In this document: in pieces, positions 38,535 to 50,908 of the stretch
Position numbering within the stretch: position 1 is the first letter of the stretch
How the letters are laid out: each line of letters opens with the position of its first letter
From: Erythrophleum ivorense
Taxonomy: Eukaryota > Streptophyta > Magnoliopsida > Fabales > Fabaceae
DNA: 64,000 nt
Assembly (NCBI GenBank): GCA_026724425.1
Contig: JAIUCV010000233.1
Coordinates: 1,147,804 to 1,211,803 of the forward strand
Reading direction: 5' to 3'
Made by a program: the position numbers and the translations under genes
The notes under the pieces: model-generated
The model's database searches: none
What the model was told of the DNA's origin: nothing
What the model saw: only the letters and a program-made list of their open reading frames with translations

Positions 38535-39484
38535 AAAAGTGTACACATGTCAAATTGGGCTAGGTTTCAATTTGGCTCAAAGCTTGTCCTAATTTAAACC
38601 AGGTTTTATTTTTGTTACATACAGCCAGACACAAAGGTATGGCCCAATAAGTGGGCCAATCTCTTTGCCTGCGGTTTCTCTCCAGTCCTCTCTCTCCTTC
38701 CAGTCCATCATCTGCTCCTTCTTGCTATTTTGTTTTTAATATTTTAAAAAGTAAAAAACAAAGAAAAAAAAGCTGAACCTTTGAGACTGGATGACTGGAG
38801 AGAAGCTGGACTGGAGAGAATCTAAACCCAATCTCTTTATTGTAAAAAGAAATTAAAAATTTTGAAAACTCATATCTTTATATTCATTCAATCATTTTAG
38901 ACATATAACCTCATATTTTAATACTTTTTCTAAATTTAAGCAATGAAAATGAAAAAAAATTGAGTTTAAAGTAATAAAGAGAAAAAAAACATAGATATAA
39001 CTGTTAAAACTTCAAAATGTAATAATTTAGAGTTTGATAGTTTGATTGGGTTTTTTTTTATTTTGGATATTTTTCTGAGATGATCGCGATGCAAAAGCCA
39101 AAGACAATTTGCCAGCTATTTTCTCTAAAAAAAAGTTGTTTACTATATCAAATTTGACTTTTTTGCTTTCAAATTAAGAAAAATACACATTTTGTTTTCT
39201 TTTATCTAAATATGGTAATCATATTTAAGAAGGGCTTAGCCGAAGCCTGACCTCAATGATTATTTATAATTTGTAAAATGTGATAAAAAAATTTTGGCTA
39301 AAATTACACAATGCCTTCAAAAAATTTCTTCCATTTAAGTCTCTATTCTTAAAATATAAGGGCAAGCTAAGTTAGGCTAAATTGGCTGAGACAGCCAACC
39401 CAATGCTCAACCTGGTTTTGTCTTTCTTTTTTTTCACCCAGCCTGAGATGATCAATTTGGACCAAGTTTTTTATACACCTCTAG
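38535..39484. mobile_element. Non-autonomous hAT element with perfect target duplication
   Basis: This 950-bp non-coding element is flanked by the exact 8-bp duplication TACATAAT (38527-38534 and 39485-39492). The ends AAAAGTGTACAC and, inverted, CTAGAGGTGTAT are hAT-style imperfect inverted repeats. Subterminal sequence (ATTGGGCTAGG, GGACCAAG) and the interior match the 14839-15629 element. Confidence 0.85.
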
Positions 39485-39852
39485 TACATAATTTTAGACA
39501 ATGATATATAGTTAAAAACAAGACAAATAAATGTGGGCAAAATAAATTAGAAATTAATATTGTGGTATAGAATTGAAGAAGAGTCATGGAATGAAGTTCT
39601 TTTAAGAATAAGAATGAAAAGAAATTCTATGACTTAACATTATATTTGGTATGATACAAAAAATAATGAGAATACTTTTCATTCTTATGTTTGTTTGGAT
39701 GGAATTAACGTAAGAATAGAAAAAAATAGCAGTCAAAAGAGTATAATAATCCTAAAAAAATATATACATATATATAATTTTTCATTTTAAAAATTATTTT
39801 AATATTTTGATATATATTTTAAAATTTTTTTGAGAAATTGATTTTTCTACAT

Positions 39853-41310
39853 TGTTGTGCTACGAAAGTATACACACAAGTATACATATCGCACAAGTAA
39901 TACAGTAATTAATAAAATATTATTCCTATGATAATTTTTATTATGATAACTGCTAAGTACTAAAATTGTACACTTTAATCCAAAACAAACCAACAATAAA
40001 AGGAATTAGAATTCTAAGTAAACTAAATTGAAAGATAAAAGATTAGGATCATGATTCCCCCTCGTATTTTATAAGTACTAATTAGCCTCTCTTTTCTTTG
40101 CTTTAAATAATTATCTTTGCTAACCTACGACTCTAAATTATCTACAAGGATCTTTTAAATTATCTATAGGCATTCCCTTACCAATTCATAATTCCTTATA
40201 TAATTAATCAAGAGACATAATTAAGAAAAGGTACTAATGTGGCTATGTGAGGCCAGTCATATATGCCTATCCTACAAGTAGATCAATCTACTTAACATTA
40301 CAAATTTTATGAATTCACATTACCTAATCCATAGTCTAGTCTTAAAATGCATTTCCTAAGTTTATTTAAGTTACTCAAATTATCTAATAGTTTCCATATA
40401 CTTAGAAGTATAAAAAACAAAAATTGAATAAGCAAATCATATCATAAAGGAAAAAAGTAATTATAATCTATTACATACTAGAGTTCATCATAATCCTAAA
40501 TCAAGAGTTGAGCTTTGCATAACACAAAAATTCAATATTAAAAACAAAGTATATAGCACTAACATTAAGGAGATCACAAGAAAATTGGAAAAGTAGATAA
40601 AACTAGTTGTGAAACTTGTCTTCTCTTTAATCCCAAACTCTCTCTTACCTCTAAGAGCTCCTTTTCAGTCCTTTTAGTCTCCAACAAACCCACCCTTACC
40701 TCTAAGAGCACCTCTTTCAGCCCTTTTAGTCCCTAACAAACCCAAAATGACTACTAAGAGTAAAAAGAAGAGGTATATGAATAAAAACATAGCCAAAATT
40801 AACAATTAAAACAATAGCATTTTATTTTATGCAAATAAAGTCGTGACTTTCATGCGACTTCACTACTCTTTAGACTAGTTTACATTTGAGGCTTGAACGA
40901 ATTTGTAACTTTGAAAATTGGGGTCACGACTTTGATTCTTAAAGTCATGACTCTAATGCCTTCTATTTCCAAAATTCCATTTTTAAGCCTTTTTTACTCT
41001 ATGTTCTAATATGCTTGCTCTAAGATGACTCTAGCTCAATTTTTTTTTGTATTTACAACCTATAAAAAAAGAAAGTATGAGTAATTCATAATTTAACCAC
41101 AATTAAGTCAAAATTTGTTATCAATGGTATAAAAATTGGATATAGAGCCCTTTATCCTTACTAAGTATATTTTTCCTTACAGTTAGTTATGTTTACTAAA
41201 AAATTAGAGCTCTAAATATCTATCCTAAAGAAAAAAAATGTACAAAATAATATAAAGAGATAAGAGTTAATGCAAATAATATTAAAAATATATATATACG
41301 AATAAGAGAA
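39853..41310 (-). mobile_element. Degenerate LTR-type repeat (copy IV), minus orientation
   Basis: The left end TGTTGTGCTACG corresponds to the inverted LTR terminus. The body aligns inverted with copy III and with LTRs I, II and V. It contains GTCGTGACTT/GTCATGACTC boxes in the region where other copies have GCG palindromes, and a 51-bp direct repeat at about 40645-40745 (TTACCTCTAAGAGC). No matching duplication was found; the right end is approximate. Confidence 0.5.
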
Positions 41311-41775
41311 CAATCCAATATTTGAATTTTTTTTCACTTGCATCAATCCAAGCCTTTTTAATCTATATAAAGTGTTGCTCTTTATTCTTTCTACTTACCC
41401 ATGTCAATTCCTAAGACTACTTGTCAAGATGTGTCAACATTTTAGTGCTTGCTTGGATTCCCCTTTCTTCGTTGTTTTATCCCAAATGACCTGAAAATGG
41501 AGAGATGTTAGGGGTAAATTAGACATTTCACCACCTATGTCCTTTCCAATACTCCACTTTCTATCAACCAATTGTAGCAGACAACTTTTTATAAAGATGT
41601 TGGAATGACTAAAGATTCTTTGTTGCTTGCAGCACACTAAGTTTAAAAAATTAATAATAAATTTAAAAATAAAAAAATGCTATTCTTGTTTAAAGGGCAA
41701 TATAGTCTCTGACATGTTTTTAGCACAATAAAATATCTAGATGTTGTTGGAATACTTTCTCCCCATGAAAGACTA

Positions 41776-42526
41776 GGCCCCATTTAGTTTAAGGTTAGGA
41801 ATGAAAATTGAAACAGAATTTAAGTGTGAGAATGTTTGGTAAGGAGAAACCTTTAAGAGAAAGGGTAGGAGAATGACTATTTCTAGCACTGAAGAGCGAG
41901 AAAGTAAGAAGACCTTGGGGCCTATTTTTGGAAAAGTCTATTGTGCCCTTATGGTAAACATTGATACTTTTTCAGAAATGCTTAATTAGTGGATTTAACT
42001 ATAGTTGCACCAAAAATCAAGGCTATAACTAAAATTAAAACTTTAATACCTATACTGCAAAATGAGGAAGACCATACTTTCTCAGAGACTGCCTACCCAA
42101 GCCATGACAATCTTCAATGGATGAAGATTTATGTTTTAAGGATTATGAGATGAAGAGCTTTGATAAATGATAGGGGACAAGAGTCTTGCAAACAACATGT
42201 TGGCAAAGGATTTGGAGATATGCCATGGAAATTAAGGTGTGCTTTAATGATGAAAGGGAAAGGTGTGGTGTTAACAATGAGATGCTAAGGAAAGTAAAAA
42301 AGGTTTCTAGTTTTGGGCAGCTTCTTTTTCTTTTTTTAAGGGGCATTTATGTCTTTTCCATCACTTAACTTTTCATTCTTACACTATTTCCATTGCACCA
42401 AACAAACAATAGAGAAGTATTCCTTTTCCTTTGCAAATCATACCAGATAGAATTATTTCCTTTCCATTCCATTCAGTATTTACTTTTTATTTTCATTGAA
42501 GGATATTTTAAGTACCAAACGAGCCC
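41776..42526. mobile_element. Possible Harbinger/hAT-type MITE
   Basis: The left end GGCCCCATTTAGTTTAAGG resembles the inverted right end GGGCTCGTTTGGTAC, the 'GGGC..GTTTGGT' style of plant MITEs. The interior encodes nothing recognisable. The 3-bp flanks do not match, so this remains tentative. Confidence 0.4.
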
Positions 42527-43169
42527 TTTGGGTGTGTACCAAACATGCCTTCTCCCTTTCTTTTTCCTCCCTCTTCCTTTCCAACTCACTCAACAAGTCT
42601 TTAATATAATCTATTTGATTGGTAAAAGGATTTAAAAAAAATGTAAAGCCTTTATATATGGAAGACCTCAGCATTGAAATTTTAAAAGATATTAAGGACT
42701 TTATATATTGACTGAAGAATCGAAAGTTGATAATGACTTCTCCTTCTCAATCTCATATTGTAATGTCACAAAAAAAAATGTCGTAAGAGTGTGTTTGCTA
42801 TCTAGTTAGCAATTTTGTCACTAAATCAATTATCATTTTGGAATTTAGTGAATATTAGAATGTCAATAAACTTTTTTATAATTGTGTTACTTGTTAAATA
42901 ATACTCACAAATATTAGTATATTTGCTTAGTTTGATAATTTAAGTTCATGCTTCATTGTCTTTGCCAATGTTGTTTTCCTAATTTTGTCTTTTCCTCGTC
43001 ATTTCATATAATAAGATTCTTACTATTACTGATGTAGTTTATATTCATATGTGATAAATATTTGTAAATGAGTTTGAATATGAGTCCAAATAATGTTTTA
43101 ATAATCTAATGAATTTAAATTCAGAACTCCATGGTATAATACATATGGAGTTCCATACCTATATATATA

Positions 43170-44710
43170 TGTTACTTTCTTTTTTAAAGCGTATATGCAA
43201 ATATACGTATTGCAATAGTAATAAAATAATGAATAAAGTATCGTTCTTACAAAGATTTATCGCTAAGATAATTGCTAAGTATTAAAATTGTACACCTTAA
43301 TTTAAATCAAGCTAACAATAAAAGGTAATATGAAATTAAACTAAACTAAAAATATAAAATAAATGAGAGACACCATTCTAAATGAAATTGAAGAGTAAAA
43401 TGATTTGGGATTATAACTTTCCCTATTATTTCATATGAACTAATTACCTTTCCTCATCTTGCTCTTAATGTTATTAATAACTTAGGACTTTAATTTACCT
43501 ACAAGCATATTCTGAATTACATATAGTCATTCCCCTAACCAATCCATTATTCCTTATGTAATTAATATAGAGGCATAATCAAGAATATGTCATAATATGG
43601 CTATGTGAGGTCGGTAGGTATATTCCTATCCTATAAGCGAAGCAATACACTCAACATTGCAGATTTCATGAACCCACACAACATAATCCATGGTCAAGTC
43701 TTAAAATCCCTTTTCCAAGTTCATTTAGCTTACCTAAATCATTTAATAATTTCTACACACTTAAAAGCATGAAGTACAAAGATTGAGTAAATAAATCATT
43801 TCATTAATTGTAAATAAAAAAAATAATTACAACATATTACAAACTAGAGTTCATCATAATCCCAAATCAACAAGTTTAGCTCATAACTACAAGAAATAGC
43901 AACATTAAAAACAAAGTATAAATCAAATGGGTAAAGGAATACAAAGAAAAGTAAGGGAAGAAGAGAAAAATAGATTTAATCGATAAATCTTCCTCAAATC
44001 CAAACTTCTTTCATGACATTTGAAGCTCCAAACTCTGTTTTCTCTTCCCCAAAACCTTTAGAATGGGGGTCTCCTTCAAAGAAGTGCTAAAAACCTTTTA
44101 AAATCCTAAAAAACAACATGGCTAAAAAATAGTGCATTTTGCATTTTTTTTTTGAACTATGTTGCGGTGGCAATCAAAAGCGTCACGGTGCAAATGAATT
44201 TTTTATTGCAATGGTCAAAAGCACTGTGATGCAAAATTTTACACCATAATTCATTTTGCTTCTGTTTCTCAATGCGTTGTGGCATTACATTTTCTTTAAC
44301 AGCAGTTTTGAGCGCAATCTTTTTCTCTTTTCTCTTTTTTTTTTCTTTGATCATTTTCCAACAAATCTTCTCTATGCTTATTGTTTTGCATTCCAAAACT
44401 TTTAAACTTGTTTCTTCATAATTGTAACCCTACGAAAACATAAAATTCATCTAATTAATATTTATAATATACTAACAAAAGTTAAACAATTTAACAACTT
44501 AAAAATCTAAATAAAAACACAAAATACTATTTATACTTAACTAATACAAAAAATTAACTCAAAATTAGAGAAATAAAACCAAAATTTACTAAATATTAGT
44601 TTAACTGAATTTTATTTATTTTATATATTAAAAATATAAAATAAAGTCAATATTCATATGATGAGTTTCATAAAATATTAAGAAAATTATAACAATTTAG
44701 GAACTTATCA
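43170..44710 (-). mobile_element. Solo LTR V (1541 bp)
   Basis: On the minus strand it starts TGATAAGTTCC and ends GAAAGTAACA. It is flanked by the 5-bp duplication ATATA (43165-43169 and 44711-44715), though ATATA in a TA-rich flank is weaker proof than a complex word. It belongs to the family of LTRs I, II and IV, with a TTGCGGTGGCAA/GCGTCACGGTGC box cluster at 44160-44290. Confidence 0.7.
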
Positions 44711-44715
44711 ATATA

Positions 44716-45743
44716 TAAACTATAGTTTATGTCTAATGTAAAATTTAATAGAGAAGAATTTAGTAAGTATTTACATGGACATTTTCAAATTATAATCCTT
44801 GTGAATTGATAATTATTATGTTGGGGGAGCAATCTATGATATTGTAAATAACTATTTAAAATAAATATTGTTAATTAATAATAGTCTTTAAAAGTTTGGA
44901 ATTACGTGAGTTTATTATACCATATTATATTAATTGTTGTTTAATTGATATTATATAAATAAATTTTATATAAATAAATATCAACATAAGAAAGTTGTAT
45001 TTATTTCAAAATTTTTAAAGTAAATAAGTTTGAATTCAAAAATCAAAGAATTAAAGGAAAATGAAATTGTATTTTAACTTTATTACTCACCCAAAATCTA
45101 AATCAAATAATGGATTTTAATATTCCAAATAGAAAAAAATAATTGGATGCAATATTTTTGTACGGTCCAAATCATATACTACCATGAGTTTGCTGTGTGT
45201 ATTGGTCTTTTAAAGTTTTTGGTTATAATTTTTTTATGAAATTAGAGAGAGAGATATAGATGTCGGTTCAAACATTTGAGAGAGAGAAAGTGAGAGTATA
45301 TAGGCCTTATATCTATCTCTCTTCAACTTTACAAAAATAAAAAATGTATAATAAAAAATTTTAAAGGATCCAATCTCACTTGCTCCACCATGATCCCATT
45401 AGTTTATGCCTCTCCAGTCTTGACCATTATTTAAATTTTTTGTTTTTAAATTTTTTGTAAATTAAAAAAGAAACAAACAGAAGAAGGAATAGAATGGGTA
45501 AAACCTACTGAAAAGAGAAACAAAAAAGGAACAAGTGAGTTTCATATTTCTTTTCTCTTTATTTCTCTCTCCAAATTTATAAAAAATTTACTTATAAAAA
45601 AAATTTAAATGATCCTTACACCTTAACTTGCACATGGATCCTCTATAATATTATACTGTTTCACTTTTTTTCTTTCTTCCACTCTCTCATTTCTCTCTCA
45701 CTCTTTTCAAGTGCATCATATACATTTACTTGCTAAATACAAA
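44716..45743. other. Spacer containing the unit 2 5' block
   Basis: AT-rich and gene-free. It includes, at about 45350-45430, CCATGATCCCATTAGTTT and CCAGTCTTGACCATT, the unit 2 copy of the array landmark. The bases 45739-45743 (ACAAA) are the left target duplication of the gypsy element. Confidence 0.5.
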
Positions 45744-46010
45744 TGGCTTAGAAGCTACTAATAGAAGTGTAAAACACTGAACTTAAGAAAATGACTTCCT
45801 TTATATTGATCATGTCATTTACAACAGTGGAAGCCTATTTATACTACTCTAAAAGGATACAAGTTTTAAAGAAGGCAATAAATATTAGATGGAGGTTACG
45901 GGGTTACAAAACAATGCTTTATTGGGTTATTATTGCCTATTATTGGATTGTTTCATAACTCATGTAACTGATGATAGCTAATCATGGTCTCCTCTTAAGG
46001 TTCCGTTTCA
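45744..46010 (-). repeat. 3' LTR of the gypsy element (267 bp)
   Basis: In element orientation it begins TGAAACGGAACC and ends CTAAGCCA. Relative to the other LTR it lacks 14 bases near its outer-U3 end (a GTAACTGCTTCATT-like segment). Confidence 0.92.
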
Positions 46011-46021
46011 TCCTCCCCGAG
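46011..46021 (-). other. Polypurine tract
   Basis: On the minus strand CTCGGGGAGGA sits directly before the 3' LTR, the expected place for plus-strand DNA priming in reverse transcription. Confidence 0.8.
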
Positions 46022-47090
46022 TTAGATGGGACTCGCCTTCGAGTCAAAATTGGCATCTTCATTCAAGTATGGAGACAGATCAGCAACATTAAAGGTAGCA
46101 GAAACGCCATAAGCTCCTGGTAGCTCAACTTTGTAAGCATTGTTGTTGATCTTCTGCACAATCTTGAATGGACCATCAGCTCTAAGTGATAATTTAGCGT
46201 TTGGTTGCTTCGAAAATCTTTCCTTTCGTAAGTGTATCCAAACCAAGTCTCCCTCCTTAAAATTCTGTTGTTTCCGATGCTTGTCATGCTGAGTCTTGTA
46301 TCTCAAGTTCTACTTCTAGATTCATTCACAAACTTGTTCATGCAGCTTCTTGATTTCCTTAGCCCTTTGATCTGCATCAACACTATAAAATTGCTTGTTA
46401 GACGAAGGGGTCAAATTCAATGGGCTAAGTGGATGAATGCCATAGACCACTTCAAATGGACACCTCCCAGTAGCTTGATTAATGGAGTTATTGTAGGCGA
46501 ACTCTGCTTGTGCAAAGATAAGGTCCTACTGCTTCAAATTCTTTCCCACAAAACTACGAAGTAAATTTCCTAAAACTCTATTGACAGCTTCAGTTTTACC
46601 ATCTGTCTATGGATGACTAGTACTGCTAAATTGAAGCTTTGTTCCCATTTTCTTCCACAGATTCCTCCAAAAGTGGCTGAGGAACTTGACATCACGATCA
46701 GAGGTGATAGTCTTGGGAACACCATGTAGACGAATAATTTCCTTGAAGTACAAATCCGCGACTTGAACAGCATCATTCGTCTTCTGACATGGAATGAAAT
46801 GTGCCATCTTGAAAAATTGATCCATAACAACTATGATAGAATCTTTCTGTCGCTAAGTCCAAGGTAGTCCCAAGACAAAATCCATACTTACGTCTTCCCA
46901 AGGAGCTTCTGGCATAGGAAGGGGCATGTACAACCCAGTGTTTTGGCTCTTAAACTTAGCCAAATGACAAGTTCTGCATCTTTGTATGTGTCTATTGACA
47001 TCTCTTTCAAGCCTTGGCCAATAAAAATTTTCCTTCACTAAGGCCACAGTTTTGTCATGGCCAAAGTGTCCTGCTAAACCACCATCGTAG
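46022..47090 (-). pseudogene. Integrase region of pol, disrupted
   Basis: From the N-terminal side: the zinc-binding part with CRTCHLAK (about 46965), the core with the first Asp in SMDFVLGLP and the second in TSDRDVKF, then the TEAVNR segment, and a C-terminal GPF/Y-like part (46022-46306) with VWIHLRKERF and DGPFKIV. No separate chromodomain is obvious after it. The frame is constant but is broken by stops at 46853-46855, 46607-46609 and a cluster of three near 46307-46325. Integrase would join element DNA into the host chromosome; this copy cannot make the protein. Confidence 0.85.
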
Positions 47091-47099
47091 GCTTCCCAA

Positions 47100-47880
47100 A
47101 TGATTGCCTCTCACAAGAAGCATCGAGGAATACACAGGGCTTTCTCTTGGAATAGAAATCCTTCATGCCTATAGTATTGTTGAGAAGGTTGAGTTTCAGT
47201 GGCACTCCATGCTTCACTGAAATCAGGGTCATCCTTGTACAACTCCTTGATGGTCTCAAACCCAACAACTTTGGTTTGGATAATGGATAGTAAGGCATGA
47301 TGACGACATCGACTACTGAGTTCAAAGTCCCAACCTTATGCTTAAGCAAGAATGGATAAGACTGCAAGGTCTCACTCCAAGCGACATGTCTACGGTTGAT
47401 TTTCTATTGGGAATTCAGATGCTTGAGTGACTCATGATCAGAATAAAGGATAAACTTTTTATTCAGCAGATAGTGGCTCTAGTGTTGCAAAGCTCAAACA
47501 ATCACATAAAACTTTTTATCATAGGTGGAATATTTCACCTTAGCATCATTGAACTTCTCACTAAAGAAGGCAATAAGATGTCCTTCTTGACTTAGCACAG
47601 CACCAATCCTGATGTTGGAGGCATCACAACTGACCTCAAATACTTGATCAAAATTTGGAAGGGCCAACACAGGTGCTTCTGTCAAACGCTTCTTCAATTT
47701 TTCAAAACTTCTTTGGGCTTGCTCAGTCCATTGAAATTTATCTCCCTTGATGCAGTCGATAAGTGGTGCAGCAATGGAGCTAAAATTTCTGATGAATCTT
47801 ATGTAGAAAGAGCTAATCCATGGAAGCTTTGAACATCATGGACGGACCTTAGGGTAGGCCAGCTGTTGATGGCTTTGATC
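47100..47880 (-). pseudogene. RNase H region of pol, disrupted
   Basis: The segment 47494-47697 reads LTEAPVLALPNFDQVFEVSC and DASNIRIGAVLSQ, the usual start of the gypsy RNase H domain, followed by YSTYDKKFYVIV. The rest (to 47100) is broken by frameshifts and stops. RNase H would remove the RNA strand during cDNA synthesis. Confidence 0.8.
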
Positions 47881-47889
47881 TTAATAGGA

Positions 47890-48520
47890 TCAACTCAAAT
47901 ACCCTCAGCAGTGATGATATAGCCTAGAAAAATGACCTCATCAATCAGAAAAGTACACTTCTTTAAATTGGCATAAAGTTTCTGCTCACAAAGGGCTTGT
48001 AAAACTTGCTGTAGGTGCTCTAGGTGCTCTTCTCCATTCTGACTGTAGATAAGGATGTCGCCAAAGTAAACAATAACAAATTTACCAATAAAAGGTCGGA
48101 GTACTTGATTCATCAAGTGCATAAAAGTGCTAGGGGCATTTGACGACCCGAACGGCATCACAACCCATTCGTACCCTCGTCTTGAATGCCGTCTTCCATT
48201 CATCTCCCCGACGAATACAGATTTGATGGTATCCACTACGAAGGTCAATCTTAGAGAATGTTGTAGCACCATGTAACTGATCTAGCATAGCATCAAGTTG
48301 TGGAATTGGAAACCAGTACTTGATAGTGATCTTGTTGATGACTCAACAATCAACGCACATTCTCCAGCTCCTATCCTTCTTAGGCACTAAGAGTACAGAC
48401 ATGGCGCAAGGACTGACACTTTCGCGTATCAACCCTTTTTGCAACAATTCTTCAACTTGTAGTCGGACTTCAGCATGTTCCTGAGGACTCATCCTATAAG
48501 CGGGCTTATTAGGAATGACT
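47890..48520 (-). pseudogene. Reverse transcriptase region of pol, catalytic motif lost
   Basis: Recognisable blocks are LIRESVSPCAMSVLLVPKKD, then FSKIDLRSGYHQI, YEWVVMPFGSSNAPSTF and FLGYIITAEGI. The YxDD catalytic box reads YFGDIL: the codon at 48060-48062 is GGC (Gly) instead of an Asp codon. There is a TGA stop at 48343-48345, another at 47895-47897, and a frameshift near 48180 where a short deletion precedes YEWVV. Confidence 0.88.
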
Positions 48521-49150
48521 GTTCCTGGGATCAAATCAATTGCATGCTGAATATCTCTCATAGGCAACAATCCAGTTGGAATCTCATTCTGAATTACATC
48601 TAAAAATTCAGCTAACAATTGCTTGATCTTTAATGGAATGGTAGATCCTTCATTTGACTCGAACAACAAAATAAAACCCATAACTTGGGCCTTTGATTTT
48701 GTCACCTTAAATGGCTCTCTGTCAATCAAAGTCACCAATGGCTTAGGCTCCTTCTGTTCTTTGACAAGTTCACTAGGCGACAATGGTGCTAGCTTGATCT
48801 TCACCCTATCTTTCATAAATGAATAGGTGTTGGCATGGCCATCATATAGAGCACGGCGATCATATTGCCAAGGTCTCCCCAAAAGAAGATGACAAGCATC
48901 CATAGGAATAACATCACACCATATCTCATCTTGATATTTTTTCCCAATTGAAAAGGAAACAAGGCAATGTTTAAAAACTTTTACCTCACTCCCCTTGTTG
49001 AGCCACTGTAGTTTGTACAGTTGCGGATGAGCTTAAGTTGGCAGGTTCAACTTCTCCACCATGTAGTTGGATACTACATTCTCACAGCTTCCATTGTCAA
49101 TAATCACATCGCACACCTTACCTTGGGTAGTACAGCGGGTATGGAAGATA
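48521..49150 (-). pseudogene. Protease region and linker of pol
   Basis: The aspartic protease active-site region reads VIIDNGSCENVV, with Asn where D-S/T-G is usual (codons at 49090-49098). Downstream lies CHLLLGRPWQYDRR, typical of this part of gypsy polyproteins. A TAA stop is at 49033-49035. An open stretch of 186 codons (48343-48903) links protease and reverse transcriptase. Confidence 0.8.
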
Positions 49151-49199
49151 TTGTGACGTAACGATGGCTCCTCTTTTGTTTGAGCTGTGTCTAAACTTC

Positions 49200-50214
49200 T
49201 CCTGATCACTAATGTTTCACCATGATCAACAGGCGTGACTTCTTCATCAAAGATTGATCCTTCATCGTGTATCGGCTCGTTGTCTTCTTCTGATACTTCA
49301 TGAACTTCTCCTTCAATAATGGTGACAACCCTTCGGTTAGGACAGTCTGCAGCAATGTGGCCAAACTCCTGGCATTTGAAGCACTTGGGTGCTTTAGAAC
49401 TGGACTCCCTAGCAGCTTTAGGTGGAGGCTTGCTTGAAAAGCTTGGTTGCTCTGGTGGTTTATAACCACTAAAAGGAACCCTGGTAGAGGACGATGGCTG
49501 GTAGGATTACTTCTTCGGCAACTGCTTTTCAATTCGAATAGTTAAAAAGATGATATCATCTAGAGTCTAGTATTGCTGAAGTTGGACCGGATGGGCAATG
49601 TTGGGATTCAATCCTTCAATATACCGGGCTATCGTTTGTTCTTCCTTCTCTTGTATGTCACATTTCATCATAAGCTTTTCAAATTCCCTAGTGTATTCTT
49701 CAACAAACAATGTCTTTTGGTGAAGATTATGCAGTTGAAGAAAACTATCTTAGTAATAATGTTCAGGTAAGAACTTACGTGAGAGCTCATGTCGCATCTT
49801 GTCTCACGTTTTGATCTTACTTTTACCTTCCCTTTCACGTCTTTTCTTGAGATTTTCCTACCAAATGGAAGCATGCTTCTTCAGCTTGATGGTGACAATC
49901 TTAACTTTCTGATCATCCGGCACTTTTTTGTACTCGAACACTCGTTCCACAATTTGTAGCCAATTAACAAACTCATCTAGCTGGAGTTTTCCTTCAAAGT
50001 CAGGTATTTCCACCTTAATATTGTTGTTGCGGAATGTCTGTCATTGCGAACGGTGATTTCCAATGGCTGAAGAACTATCATCAGAATTATCTCTGTTTCC
50101 TTGTCGATCCTCTAACTGAACCCATTGGAGGTCTATAATTCCCTGCATAACTTCAATTCGATGTCTCAAGTTTTCCATCTCAACTTCGTGTACTGGTCAA
50201 TGTCGTGGTGGCAT
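49200..50214 (-). pseudogene. gag, disrupted
   Basis: The likely start is the ATG at 50212-50214 (MPPRH). Capsid-type sequence IPDFEGKLQLDEFVNWLQ and VKIVTIKLKKHASIW follows. A complete CCHC zinc knuckle CFKCQEFGHIAADC lies at 49342-49383. Stops occur at 50041-50043 (TGA) and 49858-49860 (TAG in place of a conserved Trp codon). Gag would form the virus-like particle that packages element RNA. Confidence 0.85.
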
Positions 50215-50224
50215 TTTGACTAAC

Positions 50225-50500
50225 TACAGTGTTATTGCTTAGGGGCAAAAATTACAATGATCAAAGTATAAGGGTAGATTTGTAAGTGTAGGAAATTTAG
50301 GAATGGAAAAGTAATGTTGGAAAACTGTGGGGGCGAAAATGGATTTGAAAAAGTGTAAAGGTCAAAGTGTAATTTAAGAACATTCAAGGGCTCAAAATGG
50401 AATTATGGAAAGTTTAGGGGCTAAAATATAAATAAGGAAAAGTTAGATGCTAAAATGCAATTTTAGAAAATTTGGGGCTGAAATGCAATTTTAGATAAGT
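50225..50500 (-). repeat. Imperfect short repeats in the gypsy leader
   Basis: Between the primer site and gag, phrases such as GGGGCTAAAAT, GGGCTCAAAATGG and GGGGCTGAAATGCAATTTTAG recur at roughly 30-45-base spacing on the plus strand, forming a degenerate tandem array in the untranslated leader. The adjoining ORFs at 50450-50855 are unrecognised and probably chance. Confidence 0.5.
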
Positions 50501-50887
50501 TTGCTGACAAGGACTATGACATGGCAAAAACTGACACATAGCAGATGATGAATGAACGATGTGGCAGCAACAAGATGACATGGCGCTGACGTGATCGTCT
50601 TCAACCTCTGGACGGCGCATGGAGAGAGCTGGTGGCACGTGGACGACGTGTGCAGCTCCGGCGACAGCGCTTGACAGCGCATGTGGTGGTTTCCAGCAGC
50701 AAGAAGCTCCAGTCCAAGGTTTTTGGACCTTCTGAACATGATGGCAATATTTGTTTGGCCGAAAAATGACTGGAATTGGTGTTTTCAATGGTGGCAGTAG
50801 CGGCACCTCTGGAAAACTCATTTGTCCAGGCCAAGTTTTGACTCTCCTTTCTCACCCCTCGTCGCTACCCTCTCAAACCAAACTTAG

Positions 50888-50905
50888 AACCAGGCTCTGA
50901 TACCA
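50888..50905 (-). promoter_or_regulatory. Primer-binding site for initiator tRNA-Met
   Basis: On the minus strand TGGTATCAGAGCCTGGTT starts three bases inside the 5' LTR, matching the 3' end of plant initiator tRNA-Met, the standard primer of plant gypsy chromoviruses. Confidence 0.92.
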
Positions 50906-50908
50906 AAA

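Noticed and set aside
46232..46564. 110-codon plus-strand ORF
   Set aside because: Antisense shadow of the integrase region of the gypsy element.
50450..50855. Three overlapping minus-strand ORFs (82-123 codons) in the gypsy leader
   Set aside because: No similarity to gag or pol, mutually overlapping frames, placed between primer site and gag; taken as leader sequence.
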